Below, piece by piece: positions 10,001 through 21,188 of a stretch of DNA of 64,000 nt. The DNA comes from Microvelia longipes. Lineage: Eukaryota > Arthropoda > Insecta > Hemiptera > Veliidae. The position numbers and the translations under genes are program-made. The stretch lies in NCBI GenBank assembly GCA_018340805.1, contig JACMZG010001908.1, positions 42,838,634 to 42,902,633 of the forward strand, given 5' to 3'. The notes under the pieces are model-generated. The model saw nothing but the letters and a program-made list of their open reading frames with translations, made no database searches and had not been told where the DNA came from. Within the stretch, counting starts at the first letter, position 1. Each line of letters opens with the position of its first letter.

Positions 10001-12767
10001 TCAGAGTGAGTTCAGGCTCTGTCGGCGCCCTGATGAGTTAGACGTAACGAAACAGAGTGGGACATGACATTTTGTTTAGCCATCAATGATGACGAATGTC
10101 GAATGATGGAACAGTTCCCAGATGTAGCATTGCATTTTGCATGCTTGTTACATTTCCTTGGTGTCTCTCGCACAATTATATTTGAAAACCTCCTTAGCTG
10201 TCAACCTCGTTAAGCTATCAAAGCAGCTGTTGTCTCTCATATTATATCTATTAATGTTAAACAGAAGTAGAAACAAAATATTTTTATTACTTCATGCCTT
10301 GTATTTAAATTCCATCTGATGTGTTCCCTCTTAGGTAATTCATAAAGAAAGCCTAGGCTCTTAAGGCTAAGTTATACAAAAATAACTTCATACATATTTA
10401 TGTATTAAACATTACAATTTCTAGCATTTATGTTTTGACCGGGTCTTTCAAAATATAAAATTCTTCGGAAATCTTTGGTTCATCAATTCTTTAAAATGTT
10501 GGTACTTATTTTTAGGAATTCCTCAAGGAAACATGCGGTGACAAGAGTAGACATTTATCTAGTTATATGTCTAGTTTTGATGCTCCTTTCTCTACTAGTA
10601 ATGATACTGATGATTCTAGAATATCAAGCGAAGAAGACCAGGTATGCATTATTATTATTATTATTTTTAACTTAACAATAATATTAAAAGCCATCAAGAG
10701 GCAGATAATTTTAATTCACTCTAAAATTTGGTTATGACCAAATCTCATTCTAGGCTAATTTATGTATAGGATATTTTAAAAAACTATTTATTACAGTTTT
10801 TTAGTCAGTCATTGCACTTAATATACTAAAGGGACAATTAGGCTCTTCCATCAATTTAAAGTGTTAACAAATTGTTTTCTTTGTTTTAGGAGGAGAATCG
10901 AGGTTCATCAGCTCTTATCAATAATATTTTGACCAGCATGTCATCTTCTGATTCTGGTGTTGCAAATCAAATTAGAATGGCCAATATTATAAACAAGCAG
11001 AACAAGAAGCCTATTAGTAAACAGACTATGGGCAGTAGTAAGAAAACTAAGTGCAAAGGGATTGCTACTCCTGTTTTTAAACAAAGTCAGTCTCAGGCAT
11101 CAACTCAGTGTGACTCTGTGGACAGGTTGAGGAAGAAGAGGAGGTTGGAACACATGAGCGAGATGACGGCCATCAAGCCTCTGCCTTCTTGTTCTACTGC
11201 TTCTGGGTCAAGTAATATCACAGCTGTCAGGCCCAGGGTTGAACAGCAGCCTCAGTTACAAGATAATAATGTAGAGAGCTGCCAAAGTCCTTCCTCTGCA
11301 GTCAAGAAAGAACCTGTTGACAGTGATAGCGGTATAGATGAACAGACTAGTAAGAATGATGACAAAGTACCTTCACCTTGTTCCACTGTATCTACTTCAT
11401 CTGTTCAGGTCTGGAGTACAACCAGTTGCAGGCCTCAAGATGATAAAAGTAAAGGAATAACTCCTGCCCAATTAAAAGAAGGCTTGCTCAAAGTATCTCA
11501 GAGCTCCCAAACGGAGCTAAAACAAACGGAAGTACAAGATCCTAAACAAGAATTTATTAATAAAACTGTTGAAAAGATAGAAGAAACTGGAAGGAGTTTT
11601 CATAAGAGTTTGACTGGCCGACCGAAAACAACTAACAGTGACACCTCTACAGAAACTAATAACAAAGCAGAGATAACTCAGAAATCAGTTCAGGAGAAAG
11701 GTATGTTACACGATCAGACTCTCACCAGTGATTACATCGTATTCACTAGCCAGCAGAAATTCCGTAGTAAATTGTTGAATAATTCTTTAAACCTCGAGGC
11801 TAAAGTCCCTTCTCCTACCGAATCTAATGATAGTTGTAAACGATGTACTTGTGTACAATGTTCCGCCAATCACACGGCTCTGGTTACCAATTATAAAGCT
11901 TTGACACAGTTTCTTAAGAGCAAACGGATGGTAGTGGCGAGTGGATCTGATAAGATACAGGATCAAGATCCATCGGCATCTTGCCTTCCGTTTAAGAAGA
12001 GACGACAGACTGTCAAGGATAAAGAAGAAGAAGATTTGGGAGACTGTAAGACTGGTAGGAATGATCAGCTTTCATATCCCAGTACTCCCATGATAAGCAT
12101 TGCCATGATAGAACCTAAAGTACAAACCTTTGTTTCCTCTCACAGCTCATCACAGTGTTTATTTCCTCCGGGTGACCAGACCCCTGACTACAACACAGCA
12201 GCCCCCTCCACCTCTCAATACCCGACCTATGATTACATACTCTCTACTAATAACAATCAACAGATACTATTACAAACTGATCCAATACTCATACAGGAAT
12301 CTGCGGCTCCTATAATTATACCTGATAATAACATATTATTGCAGTCTGACCCTCAGATACTGTTATCTGATACAAACTCCCACATCCTATTGCAGTCAGA
12401 TCTCAATAACCCTCAGATATTGTTACAATCTGATGTTAATAACCAATTAATATTGCAATCTGAGCACACTACATACCATCAGGTAGTCTTGCAAGCAGAT
12501 AATCAGATTATACTACAATCTGATCTCCCTGTTGCCTCATTAGACCAACAACCTGTTGTGTCTACTAGTACTAATTGTGATCAGCCTCAGTTCAAAGTAC
12601 CCGAATACAAACCAAAATTCAAAACTCCTGCCCAATTGAAAGAGAGACCGGTTCAGAAGTTACCTGAAAAACAAAACCATCCTAGTAGAATCCCAGAAAT
12701 CAAAACTCAAAAAAAATCCAAACCTCGAGCAGAAAAGGTTGAACGTAATTTGCGCAAAAGAAAATAG
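1098..12767 (+). CDS. Gene 1: uncharacterised nuclear-type protein, 8 coding exons, 955 aa
   Basis: Predicted CDS joins 1098-1333, 2104-2221, 4087-4166, 5916-5980, 7124-7211, 8148-8424, 10516-10641 and 10890-12767. All introns are GT-AG, frames close across every junction (phases 2,0,2,1,2,0,0), and the sum is 956 codons including TAG. The start is the ATG at 1098, eight bases after a 3' splice site (ttttgcag at 1089), so a non-coding 5' exon lies upstream. Residues 1-330 look alpha-helical with short amphipathic segments, with no signal peptide or membrane span. Residues 331-955 are low-complexity and disordered (Ser, Gln, Asn, Lys). The tail has a Cys cluster (CKRCTCVQC, about 646-654), a basic motif CLPFKKRR (about 695-702) likely to be a nuclear localisation signal, a degenerate ILLQSD array (about 787-876) and a basic end, NLRKRK. 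The same exon plan recurs in the paralogue from 32772. I do not recognise the family; a nuclear role is inferred from composition only. Confidence 0.82.
3410..3600. repeat. CCGAGG/CCTCGG-type repeat fragment in gene 1 intron 2
   Basis: A GC-richer patch has gcctcgggag, cctcagctacgcctc and an end ctcccttggtacgta. It resembles the elements at 29810-29975, 40488-40710 and 59361-59553. Confidence 0.4.
4395..4660. repeat. Foldback element in gene 1 intron 3
   Basis: Imperfect inverted arms: a left arm with agagaaagagactagcacag and ctctc matches, inverted, a right arm with gagagctgttctactctctt and tctctag. The centre is AT-rich and there is no coding capacity, which suggests a MITE-like or hairpin insertion. 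Confidence 0.5.
5345..5666 (+). repeat. Direct repeat copy 1, upstream of gene 1 exon 4
   Basis: About 320 bp starting ttttggactagttggtaata is repeated almost unchanged at 6150-6468. It ends in a near-perfect hairpin (aaggttatttcctc, nine bases, gaggaaataacctt). The pair flanks exon 4. Confidence 0.8.
6150..6468 (+). repeat. Direct repeat copy 2, downstream of gene 1 exon 4
   Basis: Near-identical copy of 5345-5666 with small indels. The terminal palindrome is slightly eroded at its end. The high similarity implies a recent duplication or gene conversion. Confidence 0.8.
8148..8424 (+). CDS. Gene 1 exon 6: core of the helical N-terminal region
   Basis: This 277-nt exon (acceptor tgtttag, donor AAG|gtgtgt) codes residues 196-288, the longest piece of the helical region. 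It contains F-K-M-W-K early and a D-I-T-M-F-L-M-I-A-K-F-C-V-K-E-K block at its end. The matching exon of gene 2 (48475-48757, 283 nt) carries F-K-L-W and N-I-T-R-S-L-M-T-A-K-F-S-I-K-R-K at the same places and uses the same phases. This is the clearest protein-level evidence that the two genes are paralogous. Confidence 0.82.
9048..9068 (+). repeat. Poly(A) run in gene 1 intron 6
   Basis: About 20 consecutive A residues, possibly the tail of an old retroposed insertion. No head or target duplication is recognisable. Confidence 0.4.
9309..10190. mobile_element. Large composite inverted repeat (foldback element) in gene 1 intron 6
   Basis: Left arm 9309-9757 has order A-B-A': unit A (tttgatactaccgagttttg to tcgacattcg) occurs at 9309-9440 and again at 9625-9757, with a GC-richer B between (cagggcgccgacagagcctg). 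The right arm 9775-10190 is its reverse complement, nearly perfect, around a short centre (aacagaacagagtgggac). The outer edge of the right arm is lost after ctcgcacaattatat. There is no coding capacity. A degenerate relative lies at 61333-62028. Transcribed within gene 1, it would form a hairpin with arms of roughly 400 bp. Confidence 0.85.
10890..12767 (+). CDS. Gene 1 exon 8: giant terminal exon, disordered tail
   Basis: This single 1878-nt open exon follows a strong acceptor (ctttgttttag) and begins in phase 0 with E-E-N-R-G, continuing the acidic end of exon 7 (S-S-E-E-D-Q). It codes 625 residues. Early segments include a basic patch, LRKKRRLEHM. The middle holds the Cys cluster and CLPFKKRR motif shared with gene 2. 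The later part repeats variants of I-L-L-Q-S-D at least seven times between about 12258 and 12530. The exon ends in a Lys/Arg-rich stretch and TAG. No globular domain is recognisable. The first internal ATG, at 10929, is not the start because the frame is open back to the splice site. Confidence 0.85.
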   Translation, partial: EENRGSSALINNILTSMSSSDSGVANQIRMANIINKQNKKPISKQTMGSSKKTKCKGIATPVFKQSQSQASTQCDSVDRLRKKRRLEHMSEMTAIKPLPSCSTASGSSNITAVRPRVEQQPQLQDNNVESCQSPSSAVKKEPVDSDSGIDEQTSKNDDKVPSPCSTVSTSSVQVWSTTSCRPQDDKSKGITPAQLKEGLLKVSQSSQTELKQTEVQDPKQEFINKTVEKIEETGRSFHKSLTGRPKTTNSDTSTETNNKAEITQKSVQEKGMLHDQTLTSDYIVFTSQQKFRSKLLNNSLNLEAKVPSPTESNDSCKRCTCVQCSANHTALVTNYKALTQFLKSKRMVVASGSDKIQDQDPSASCLPFKKRRQTVKDKEEEDLGDCKTGRNDQLSYPSTPMISIAMIEPKVQTFVSSHSSSQCLFPPGDQTPDYNTAAPSTSQYPTYDYILSTNNNQQILLQTDPILIQESAAPIIIPDNNILLQSDPQILLSDTNSHILLQSDLNNPQILLQSDVNNQLILQSEHTTYHQVVLQADNQIILQSDLPVASLDQQPVVSTSTNCDQPQFKVPEYKPKFKTPAQLKERPVQKLPEKQNHPSRIPEIKTQKKSKPRAEKVERNLRKRK

Positions 12768-13690
12768 ATTCACGTAATCTCCCCAGTATTCTTATGATGT
12801 GGAATGAACTTTTTTCTCCCAATTTAAAAAATTGGATTATTTCTGCTGATTTCCACCCTTGTAAATTTTTGTATAATTCTTTAATGTGATAATTACTTGA
12901 ATTGTTTATGTGGAAATGAGAACAAAACTATATTTTTCAAACTTTTGCAAATTTGAGATTAAGTTTGAAAGTAATATTTGTTGTCTTTCTTTTCAAGATG
13001 AGTTGAATATGTTGTTTGTCTAAAGCAAATCCCCTGTGTCCCCTGGAACTGCAAGTAAGGCAATGCAATCTTATCATTACAAAATCATTTATTTTATTTT
13101 TCATCATTTTGATAAGAAATCCTTTTTCACCTCCATTTCCCTTTTCTTTATCATTAGATGTTTAAATGTTCTTTTAATTTTTACTTTTCCTCATTTATGA
13201 GGTAGGTATATAGGAAAAGTATTGTGTTTGCAAAAAAATCTGAAACAGGGATTTCACCTGAATTATCAGTTTTAGGTGTTTTTAATGCCTCCTGAGTGGT
13301 TTTCACAAAGTTTTTTTTGTGTGTATGTGTGTTAACATCGTAGCTTCAAGGGTATTTATGCTAGAAAGTTAAAACTTCACACTTTAGTTCTAGTAATGCT
13401 ATCTGAAAAACATTTTTTAAATGGCTACATTAACCATAAATAATGGATTAAGCAAAAATTAAGAAAATTCTTTTAATATGAAAAAATATTACGATTGATT
13501 TGAGATTTTGCAAACATGTAGCATGTATATGACCAACATATGTGCCTAGTTTAATCTTATTATCAGCATTAGTTAAATTTTTATCAAAAGACTTGTATAA
13601 GTTTTTTATCGATTTGTAGAAATTGATAAATAATCAGTTCAAAATTAAATTTGGTAAAAATAAGAACATTGTACGAATGTATACCTTTTT
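12768..13690 (+). other. Gene 1 3' flank / 3' UTR region
   Basis: AT-rich non-coding sequence after the gene 1 TAG. I see no clear AATAAA close to the stop, so the 3' end of the long transcript is not placed. Confidence 0.4.
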
Positions 13691-13696
13691 GTGCAT

Positions 13697-13915
13697 TTCA
13701 TTTCAATGCAGCTAGTATATCAAGTTTTGTTGGATCACCAAAGTTAAGCTGCATTGAGTGAGATCATTGGCTGAATGGGTGACCAGTGGGAATTAAATGA
13801 ATGTTATTACTATCTAGGAGGACAAGCAAAGCGAGTCTGAAGTAGCGAGGATGAGCGTAACAAATCCAATGTTGTGAGGAAAAGTTCCGAGGTACCCCGT
13901 ACCCATTTTCCTAAT
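13697..13915 (+). mobile_element. Family B repeat with internal 5S rRNA-like module
   Basis: Bases 13731-13792 resemble the 3' half of 5S rRNA (tggatcaccaaagttaagc; gaatgggtgacc). The module is followed by the family tail (gcaaagcgagtctgaag, gaggatgagcgtaac, gaaaagttccgaggtacccc). Other copies of the module are at 40748, 41285, 43781 (minus) and 47200. Confidence 0.7.
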
Positions 13916-14099
13916 AATATAATTATTGTGTGGTTTTGTTTATTTCTTATTATTAAATGATTTGTTTTATTAATTTTTGTATTTTAATTGTTTAGAGTTT
14001 AAGGTTAATTATTTTGCTATTGATAAATTAATTTTTGTTTTAATTTTACAAATTCAATCAATTTTTTAAAGTATTAGTATTTGTTAAAATTAAAATAAG

Positions 14100-17030
14100 T
14101 AAATATTAACTCAAGAAAAGAAGATCAAGAAGAAGAAAATGAAGAATGAAGACACAAGCATTATTTTTTCTCTAATTGATTTTTTTCTACAAAAATATTT
14201 TGGCTCTCTTGTCCATAAAAATGTTTTGATTATTTTTTGATAACTTTTATCTAAATTAATTTCTTTTATTTAATTTATTTAATCTAATGAAATTTTAGGT
14301 TTTAGGCTGCTTTAACTTAACACAGACATTTTTTAGATTTAACTCAAACTGTTTTCAGAGTAATCTTTATTTGTCAAATTTTTATTTTTGTCAAATATAA
14401 CAGTTTTCTTAAGTAATTATAATCTTCTGTTTCCATTTTTTTTTAAATGTTAATTTAATTCTAAATGTCTTTTATATTGAATTATGATTTAATTTTTAAT
14501 ATAGGCGAATAAAATAATTATTCATATTAATTTAATTTATTCTCCACGTATTAACACTTTTGCCGATGCTAAATATTAAATTGTTTTCTTTGTTAGTTTT
14601 AATTATTTTCCTAGTCAGTATTTAATAATACAATGTACTCAGTATTTCTAAGTATCTTTTACAATTAATATTAATTTTAATTGAGCCTAAAATAATAAAA
14701 AAATCAATGGTACAAATTTTGAGAAAATTATTGAAGATTTTTGCAAGAAGAAAGAAGACTCAAGAAAGAAGATTAAATGAAGAATTAAGAGTATTTTATT
14801 TTTAAAATTAAACAATAAATGAGTCAGGTTTTGTATTAAAATGTTAATAAAATATTTTAGATTGAAACTTGTTACTTAGGGTAAAAAATTAATTACCTCT
14901 TTCATTACTTTACAATTTTTTATTTTTCTGTATCATTTGTTACTACCAATTTTTGCAAAACATAAATAATTAACACTATATAATTTTTTTTTGTAATTTA
15001 GTCAAATTGACCAATTGTATTAAATTTCCAATATTTAAGATTATAATTTTGAATATAATTATAAATTGAGCTGACTGTATAGTAAGTAATGTCCTGATTA
15101 AGTGCATAATTATTTTTTTATAAGCTTCAGTAATGGATTCAAAGATATTACATCATAGGATTATAGAATATGCCCATTACTTTATTATTGTATTCTAGTC
15201 AAGAAATAATTTATATTTTCAAAATACAATAAATAGAAACAAAATTGTTTGAATCCCAGTAAGTGTGTTATTTCGAGACTTGGTTTTATTTTTAATATGA
15301 GTAACATAATTATTTTAAAATATCATGCACGTTTTTCACATTTTGGTCAGATTATATTTTTATCAGTGAATTAAAAATCTGCTACATTATTAATACAAAA
15401 TCAGTAATGTCTCATTTATCTTTAATTATAAAATAACCTCAAGATCAAGAAGAAACTCATCAAGACTGAAGAAAGAAGAAGCAGAAATGGTTTAAAGAAG
15501 AAATTTAATGAAGATTTCATTTGATTAAAATAAAATTTTCATTTTCATTGAAATTTGTATTCATTACGATTTATTTATTTTTAAGGAAACTTTTATAACA
15601 CTAAATCGTCCCAAAGCTCTGAAACATAATATACCTGATTTCATTTACTTCTTTAGTTATTAATTTACTTAATTATCAATTTACTAGTATTAATTTTTTA
15701 AGGATAAAATATTTACATTTATTTATAAATTATTGTTGTATTATTTATAATCATTGATCTGATTTTCAGCATTAAATTTATTATAAAATCTGGCTTTAAT
15801 ATTTCTAGACTAATAACATAAAATATTTATAATACAGGAAAATCTATATTATTAAAATATTTAATAACATCAAATTATATTATCATCAGGTAATATGGTA
15901 AATAATAGTAATGAGGTGGGATTTAGAAAAACAATGTGAGACTTTCCCATTGTTTAGTTATATTATTTTACCTACACTTTTATCATTTAAACTAATATTA
16001 TCTATATGCAACCCAGCCTATCTTTGTGCCTATCTTGTTCTTTGTAAATAACCTAAAGAATACTGTATTCACACAACATCACAAATGTTCTAGTTTTTAA
16101 ATCACAATATTTCATCCATAAAATTTAAATTTGAACCAAGCTCTTTAAAATCAATTGATTCCTAATCTTTACTTCTTGCTTTAAATCTTGTCTACATCAC
16201 TTTTCAAGTTAACAGTTTATTTTAGTTTATTCTGATTTCAAACTTCAATTCTTTTAAGTTTTTTTTACAATTTTTAAGTTTTAATTTAATCAAATTTGTT
16301 TTTTTATATTATTAAAATTTAGAAAGATTTATTTGCATTACTTTTTATAGATTTTGTTGTATACATTATTTTTGTTTTGTTTTAACTCTTTGATTTACGA
16401 ATTGGGTTTTCTGCTTTTTATTGTATTGCATCTTAAAGTTATTCATATTATTTTACTAAATGAACTGATTAAACATTTTATTAATCAGTTAATGAATATT
16501 TACAATTACACATCAAATAATTAATTGATAAATAAAAACTGAATCATGTCACTTCTTTAAATTTAATTATTTTACAAAAATAAACTGATTGCAAATTTTA
16601 CTAATCAGGTAATTGATGCCTAAAAGATTTAACATGTTAAATCTTTAAATTTAATTTTTTCACTTTTATGAGCAAATATCTTTAGGTAAATTTTAATTTA
16701 AAGTTCCCATTCCTTAATTATTTGTATAATAAATTACTTATGAATATTCTATTAATTTGGGGATTAATTTAATTTGAATTCTATTCCTTATCTTTTATTT
16801 AAGTCTTTCAAAACTTTTTATAACTTTTCAATCAATAAAAAGTCAACACCACAATTTTAATGAGAAAATCCATGTTTATCATTTTAGGGGTTGCATTAGT
16901 TTATAATTAAGTGAGTATATTGTTTCTAAAGTATGAAATTGAAAAATTTAATGAAATTGAAAGGAAGAGGAGTATTACTGTAAAGAATAACAAAGAAAAA
17001 ATGAAAATGTTAATGAATTGAAGAAGTTTT
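14100..17030 (+). repeat. AT-rich stretch with four purine-rich GAAGA clusters
   Basis: Strand-specific clusters of aagaagatcaagaag type lie at about 14112-14157, 14730-14800, 15440-15512 and 16950-17030. No ORF crosses them. The rest of the stretch is plain AT-rich DNA. Confidence 0.45.
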
Positions 17031-17633
17031 TTCTGGTATGGTAATTTTTAATAGTGAATATATTAATCTTATTAAAATAAGATAACATTTTCTTATAATT
17101 ATAACAGATTAATAATATCTTATAATTATAATCTGTTAATTTTAAGGGTGTGTATAAATTTTTATCACAAGTTTTTTAAATATTTATTACAGGCATTTAA
17201 TATTATCTGCTGTCTTTAATATTATTACTGCCATGTTTGCGAGGATAATATAAATTGACACAATATAATCATATTATCATATAAATATGATATATATTAT
17301 AAATTGCTTTATTTTGATTAAACTGAGATAATTTTTTACATACACCCTTTTATTTAAAGTAGCTATGTTTAGCTGTTGTTTATTACTATGTTACCTAACA
17401 GGCAATCTGCAAAAACCATTTTAACTATAATATTTAAATTTTGACTCTTGTAGTTGTAATTCCTGTATTCTCGCTAATATATATTTTGCAGATTGCTTGG
17501 TTTATCTTCATAGGAAATTTTTAAGTGATATTTTTTGCCTGTGATATACTTCTATAATTTATAGAAGTAAGTAAAGATATGTAAAATGTAAGTTTCATTA
17601 TCATTTTTATCATCTACTATTATTATTATATTC

Positions 17634-18149
17634 TTAGAATAATACTATTTATAGAAGGAGCACTACTGATAACCCAAAAGGTGGTTCACTGGTGGTCTTA
17701 AATAATGCTACATCCTAACAACATACAAATTTTCTATAAAAAAGTTTGCAATACTTCCGTGCTATTATTATGTTCTATGTTAATGATTGATTATTCTAAA
17801 ATACTAATATAAATATTGGTGCATTACAATATTTTAAGCATATAAATGTATTAACGTTTTAATTAAATATATTAAAAGTAGTCCTCGTCAACTGAATGTA
17901 GATTCTTTATTCCGCTATCCTTTTGCCATCTAAGACTGGTTTTATTAAATACTCAGCAGGTGTTAGTAGAAGTTATTATATTTGTTCTTTACGATCTTTC
18001 TTCATAAATGGATTTATGACACATTATTAAATATGTTTTGTTGTTAGGGTGGTACCCCTACTTATGACCACCAGTCACCGGCTTTCGTGTTATCAGTAGA
18101 ATTACATTGTTTTCGGTCATATGCTCCTTCTATATTAATATTATTCTAA
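17634..18149. mobile_element. MITE-like element with about 30-bp TIRs
   Basis: Left end ttagaataatactatttata then gaaggagca; right end inverted tgctccttctatattaatat then tattctaa. Subterminal actgataac and ggtgg(t)cttaaa motifs are also mirrored. It is about 515 bp with no ORF. Confidence 0.6.
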
Positions 18150-19436
18150 TATATTATGTATTATTATTTCTTACAATTATTGGTAACATTTTTCCTTTTT
18201 AACATTTTTTGCAAGTATAAAATAATAATTGTTTAAATTGTTATTATTTTTTATAAGTTGTTTGTTAATTTTTAACAAGAATTTATTAAAGAAACGATCT
18301 GTGATATATATGTGATTAAAAAGAAAAGACTGCTTGCTTATTATGTCAGTCATTTTTCTTTTAACTTCATTGATTATGTGTGCTAACCTAATTTTTGAAT
18401 GTCTGATAATAATAATTCTAAATTGAATACACTAACTTGCTCCTATTATTTTTTTTATATTTATTGTGGCTCTTTGTTATTTTTCTAGTTTTACTTAAAA
18501 TTAAAAATAAATCTTATATTAAAGAATCCAAAGATACTATCAAGATTTAGATTTAAACCATTGTTAACATATCACCTGGGCTTTATCAATTTCATTTTAA
18601 ATCTAGTGGTTTCCATGAACTTATATGTATTAACTTTGCTATAGAGTTTTTCTCAAGGCTATATCTAACCCTATAACCCTATATCTACTCCTTCCTCATT
18701 TGAATTTTGATTGTGTACTATTTTACACTGCCTTAAGAAACCTTAAAAATTTTAAAATGAAAAATAACATTTTTTCTTTTTCCATCAACAGTACTACTAT
18801 AGTAAGGATATTTTTATAGTTGCAAAAATATTAATCTAATTACTTTTATTTGATTAAAATATTGCATTCCTTTGTGTTTGAATTTAAATTAAAAAAATAA
18901 AAACAAACAATTATGCAAGTGAGCTAAGAAAATTAGGTAGCACAAAATGTCTAACTAAACAGTAATTTCTATATGTTGCTTATTATTATTAGTGGCTATT
19001 TTGAGCTGCTATTTATTTGTTGTTGCTTAGAAAAATGAACTGTGATTTATATTTTTTTTTTAGTATGGAATTATGTTTTAGGGCCAATTCTTTTTGAATA
19101 AGCAGGATGTGATAATTATCTAGACAATGGAAATAAAATTTCAATTTATATTTTAATAAATTGATTGGTTTGGGCAAAAATATCAAATCATAAAAGGCAA
19201 ATGATCAATTATAATGTCAGCCTTTATTTACCATGAGATTTTATTTCCATTACTGGAGCATATCTTTGGTTTTTATGTATACAATATATTTTAATACTTA
19301 TTTTTTATTGTAAATGATAATTTTAAGTACAGTGACTAATTTAGACTTTTAGGTAATTTACTTTGGAAAAAAATTGCTAATGAAATAGGGGTTATGGTGG
19401 GAAGCGACCAAGACACAATTCCGTTTCAGAGCCCTT

Positions 19437-19450
19437 TATAATATATATAT

Positions 19451-19511
<61 letters not shown>

Positions 19512-19515
19512 ATTA
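19437..19515. repeat. (TA)n microsatellite
   Basis: Almost pure TA dinucleotides with two short interruptions. Confidence 0.95.
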
Positions 19516-19559
19516 TATATTTGTTGTTTCTAAACATAAACATATATTTCAATCTTGGA

Positions 19560-19900
19560 CAATAATCAATCTTGGGGAGGATGCAAACCCTTGAAAATCA
19601 GGTTGTTTTAATGTCATTGACCCGGTTTCTAAGTCAGCAAAATTTTAAATATGGGTCAAGTTAGGGTTATGTTTTTGTCCTTTTTTGGAGGCAGACCTTT
19701 ATTTTTATTTTTTTTTATCTTTTGTCATGAATAGAGTCATTTTATGGTTTTCGGACACTATATCAAATGAAACGGGCCAAAGCTACGACCTTCTAAATGA
19801 CTAAGAAGTCAAAAAAATACATGATAAATTACCGGAAACCAAAATTACGGTCCATAAATAATAATGTCGAGAGGGGTTATTTCTATGTATTTATCTTTAT
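19560..19900. repeat. Repeat related to 49960-50340
   Basis: It shares, mostly inverted, tcattgacccggtttctaag, a ccaaaattacggtc patch and a ttcggacactatatc/gtccgatgtcc-like patch with the sequence at 49960-50340. No coding. Confidence 0.35.
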
Positions 19901-19949
19901 TTATCTTATATAAGTTTTATTTTTTTACATTGTATAAGTTTATAACTAC

Positions 19950-20427
19950 AAAAGAATTCTGGCATGATAGTCCACATGTTGGGTGAATTTATTTTGGAAT
20001 GCGTGTTTCCGTGCTTAACAGCATTTATTGCTTAAGGATCCAATTTATGCTTTATAACTTGAGCAGTTTTTCATTTATCAAGCACTACTCATAACTCATT
20101 TTGTCTGTATTTTTTTTGAAAGGAAATGTGCTAAAACCTTTAAGGAAACCAACCATGAGACCAACTGAGCATAAAACTAGAGCAAATAATGGTGTTTACT
20201 GCCAATTTTAGAGACATAGTTTTGTATAACCAACAAGATAATTAATTATGCGCATTTCTTGAAAAATACATACAAAATGAGTTATGAGTAGTGCTTCAAA
20301 ATTAAGTAACTGCTCAAGTTATAAAGTATAAACCGGATCCTTAAGCAAGAAATGGATTGTTAAGCACGGAAACACACATTCCAAAAGAAATTTATTCAAC
20401 ATGCGGACTATCGGGCCAGAATTTTTT
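19950..20427. mobile_element. Foldback element, family C
   Basis: Left arm (attctggcatgatagtccac onward, to about 20098) is mirrored by the right arm (about 20279-20422, ending ggactatcgggccagaat). Arms are about 140 bp and well matched. Longer, nested relatives lie at 33637-34513 and halves at 49040-49160, 50450-50560 and 51725-51915. Confidence 0.8.
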
Positions 20428-20684
20428 ACTAGACCAGAAATTTTTAATTTTATATATGAAATGTACGCCATTTTAAATATAATATTGATGGCAAATGATC
20501 TGATATACTAAAATATAACACTCAGTTCCTATTAGAATTCCTTTGCCTTTGTCTAAATTATTGACTGTACAAATTGCATGTGACTGCATGCTTTATGTCG
20601 TAATATTGTTGACATTTTCTTAAACTTTCCCTTACTAATCTTATTTTTTTTTATTTTTTGAAAAAAATAGATTTCTGTCTCCAG

Positions 20685-20772
20685 TCAGATGTGGAAGCAT
20701 CCTACATTTCGGATGTGGATTTTACCACGGTGCTACAAGAAGTTTCTTTTACGCCAACTCCTTGTTATGAAG
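20685..20772 (+). CDS. Candidate alternative exon of gene 1 (acidic C-terminus, part 1)
   Basis: The sequence after ctgtctccag is open and codes S-D-V-E-A-S-Y-I-S-D-V-D-F-T-T-V-L-Q-E-V and onward to C-Y-E, ending in phase 1 at a donor (GAAG|gtttgt). Phase 0 at its start matches the phase-0 donor of gene 1 exon 7 at 10641. Joining them continues the acidic Ser-rich run of exon 7. An upstream acceptor at 20670 (phase 1) is also possible. It could instead belong to an independent small gene whose 5' exons I cannot see. Confidence 0.5.
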
Positions 20773-21188
20773 GTTTGTGTAATGCTTTTTAATTTAATAT
20801 TTAATATATGTCTTTAATGTTATTGCAGTTATTTTTACTGCGTATTAGTTCGAAAAGTTAAGAAGTTATTAAAGACACATCGTCTTTTATGTTTTTGATA
20901 TTGCTGACCATTACAAAAATATATATGAACTACAGCAACATATGAAGTCAGCTATTTTAAACTTAAAGATTCTTAATGTTGTTCTTTACAAATGTTTCCT
21001 TTTTCATTCTTCTTGGCAAAAACAAATTGTCAGACCCTTTATGCCAGTGTACTTTGTTACTATGGTTACCCTACTTAAAATTATTTGGAATTGGGCTCTT
21101 TGGCTGAAAAGTGTTCCCAATCCCTGTTTTAGAGAAATGGTTGCCTAATTTGTTTTGTTTTGATTTGTTGTATTAACTGATGTTGCAG

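Noticed and set aside
10929..12767. A 612-aa intronless gene starting at 10929
   Set aside because: The frame is open to the splice site at 10890 and joins exon 7 in phase.
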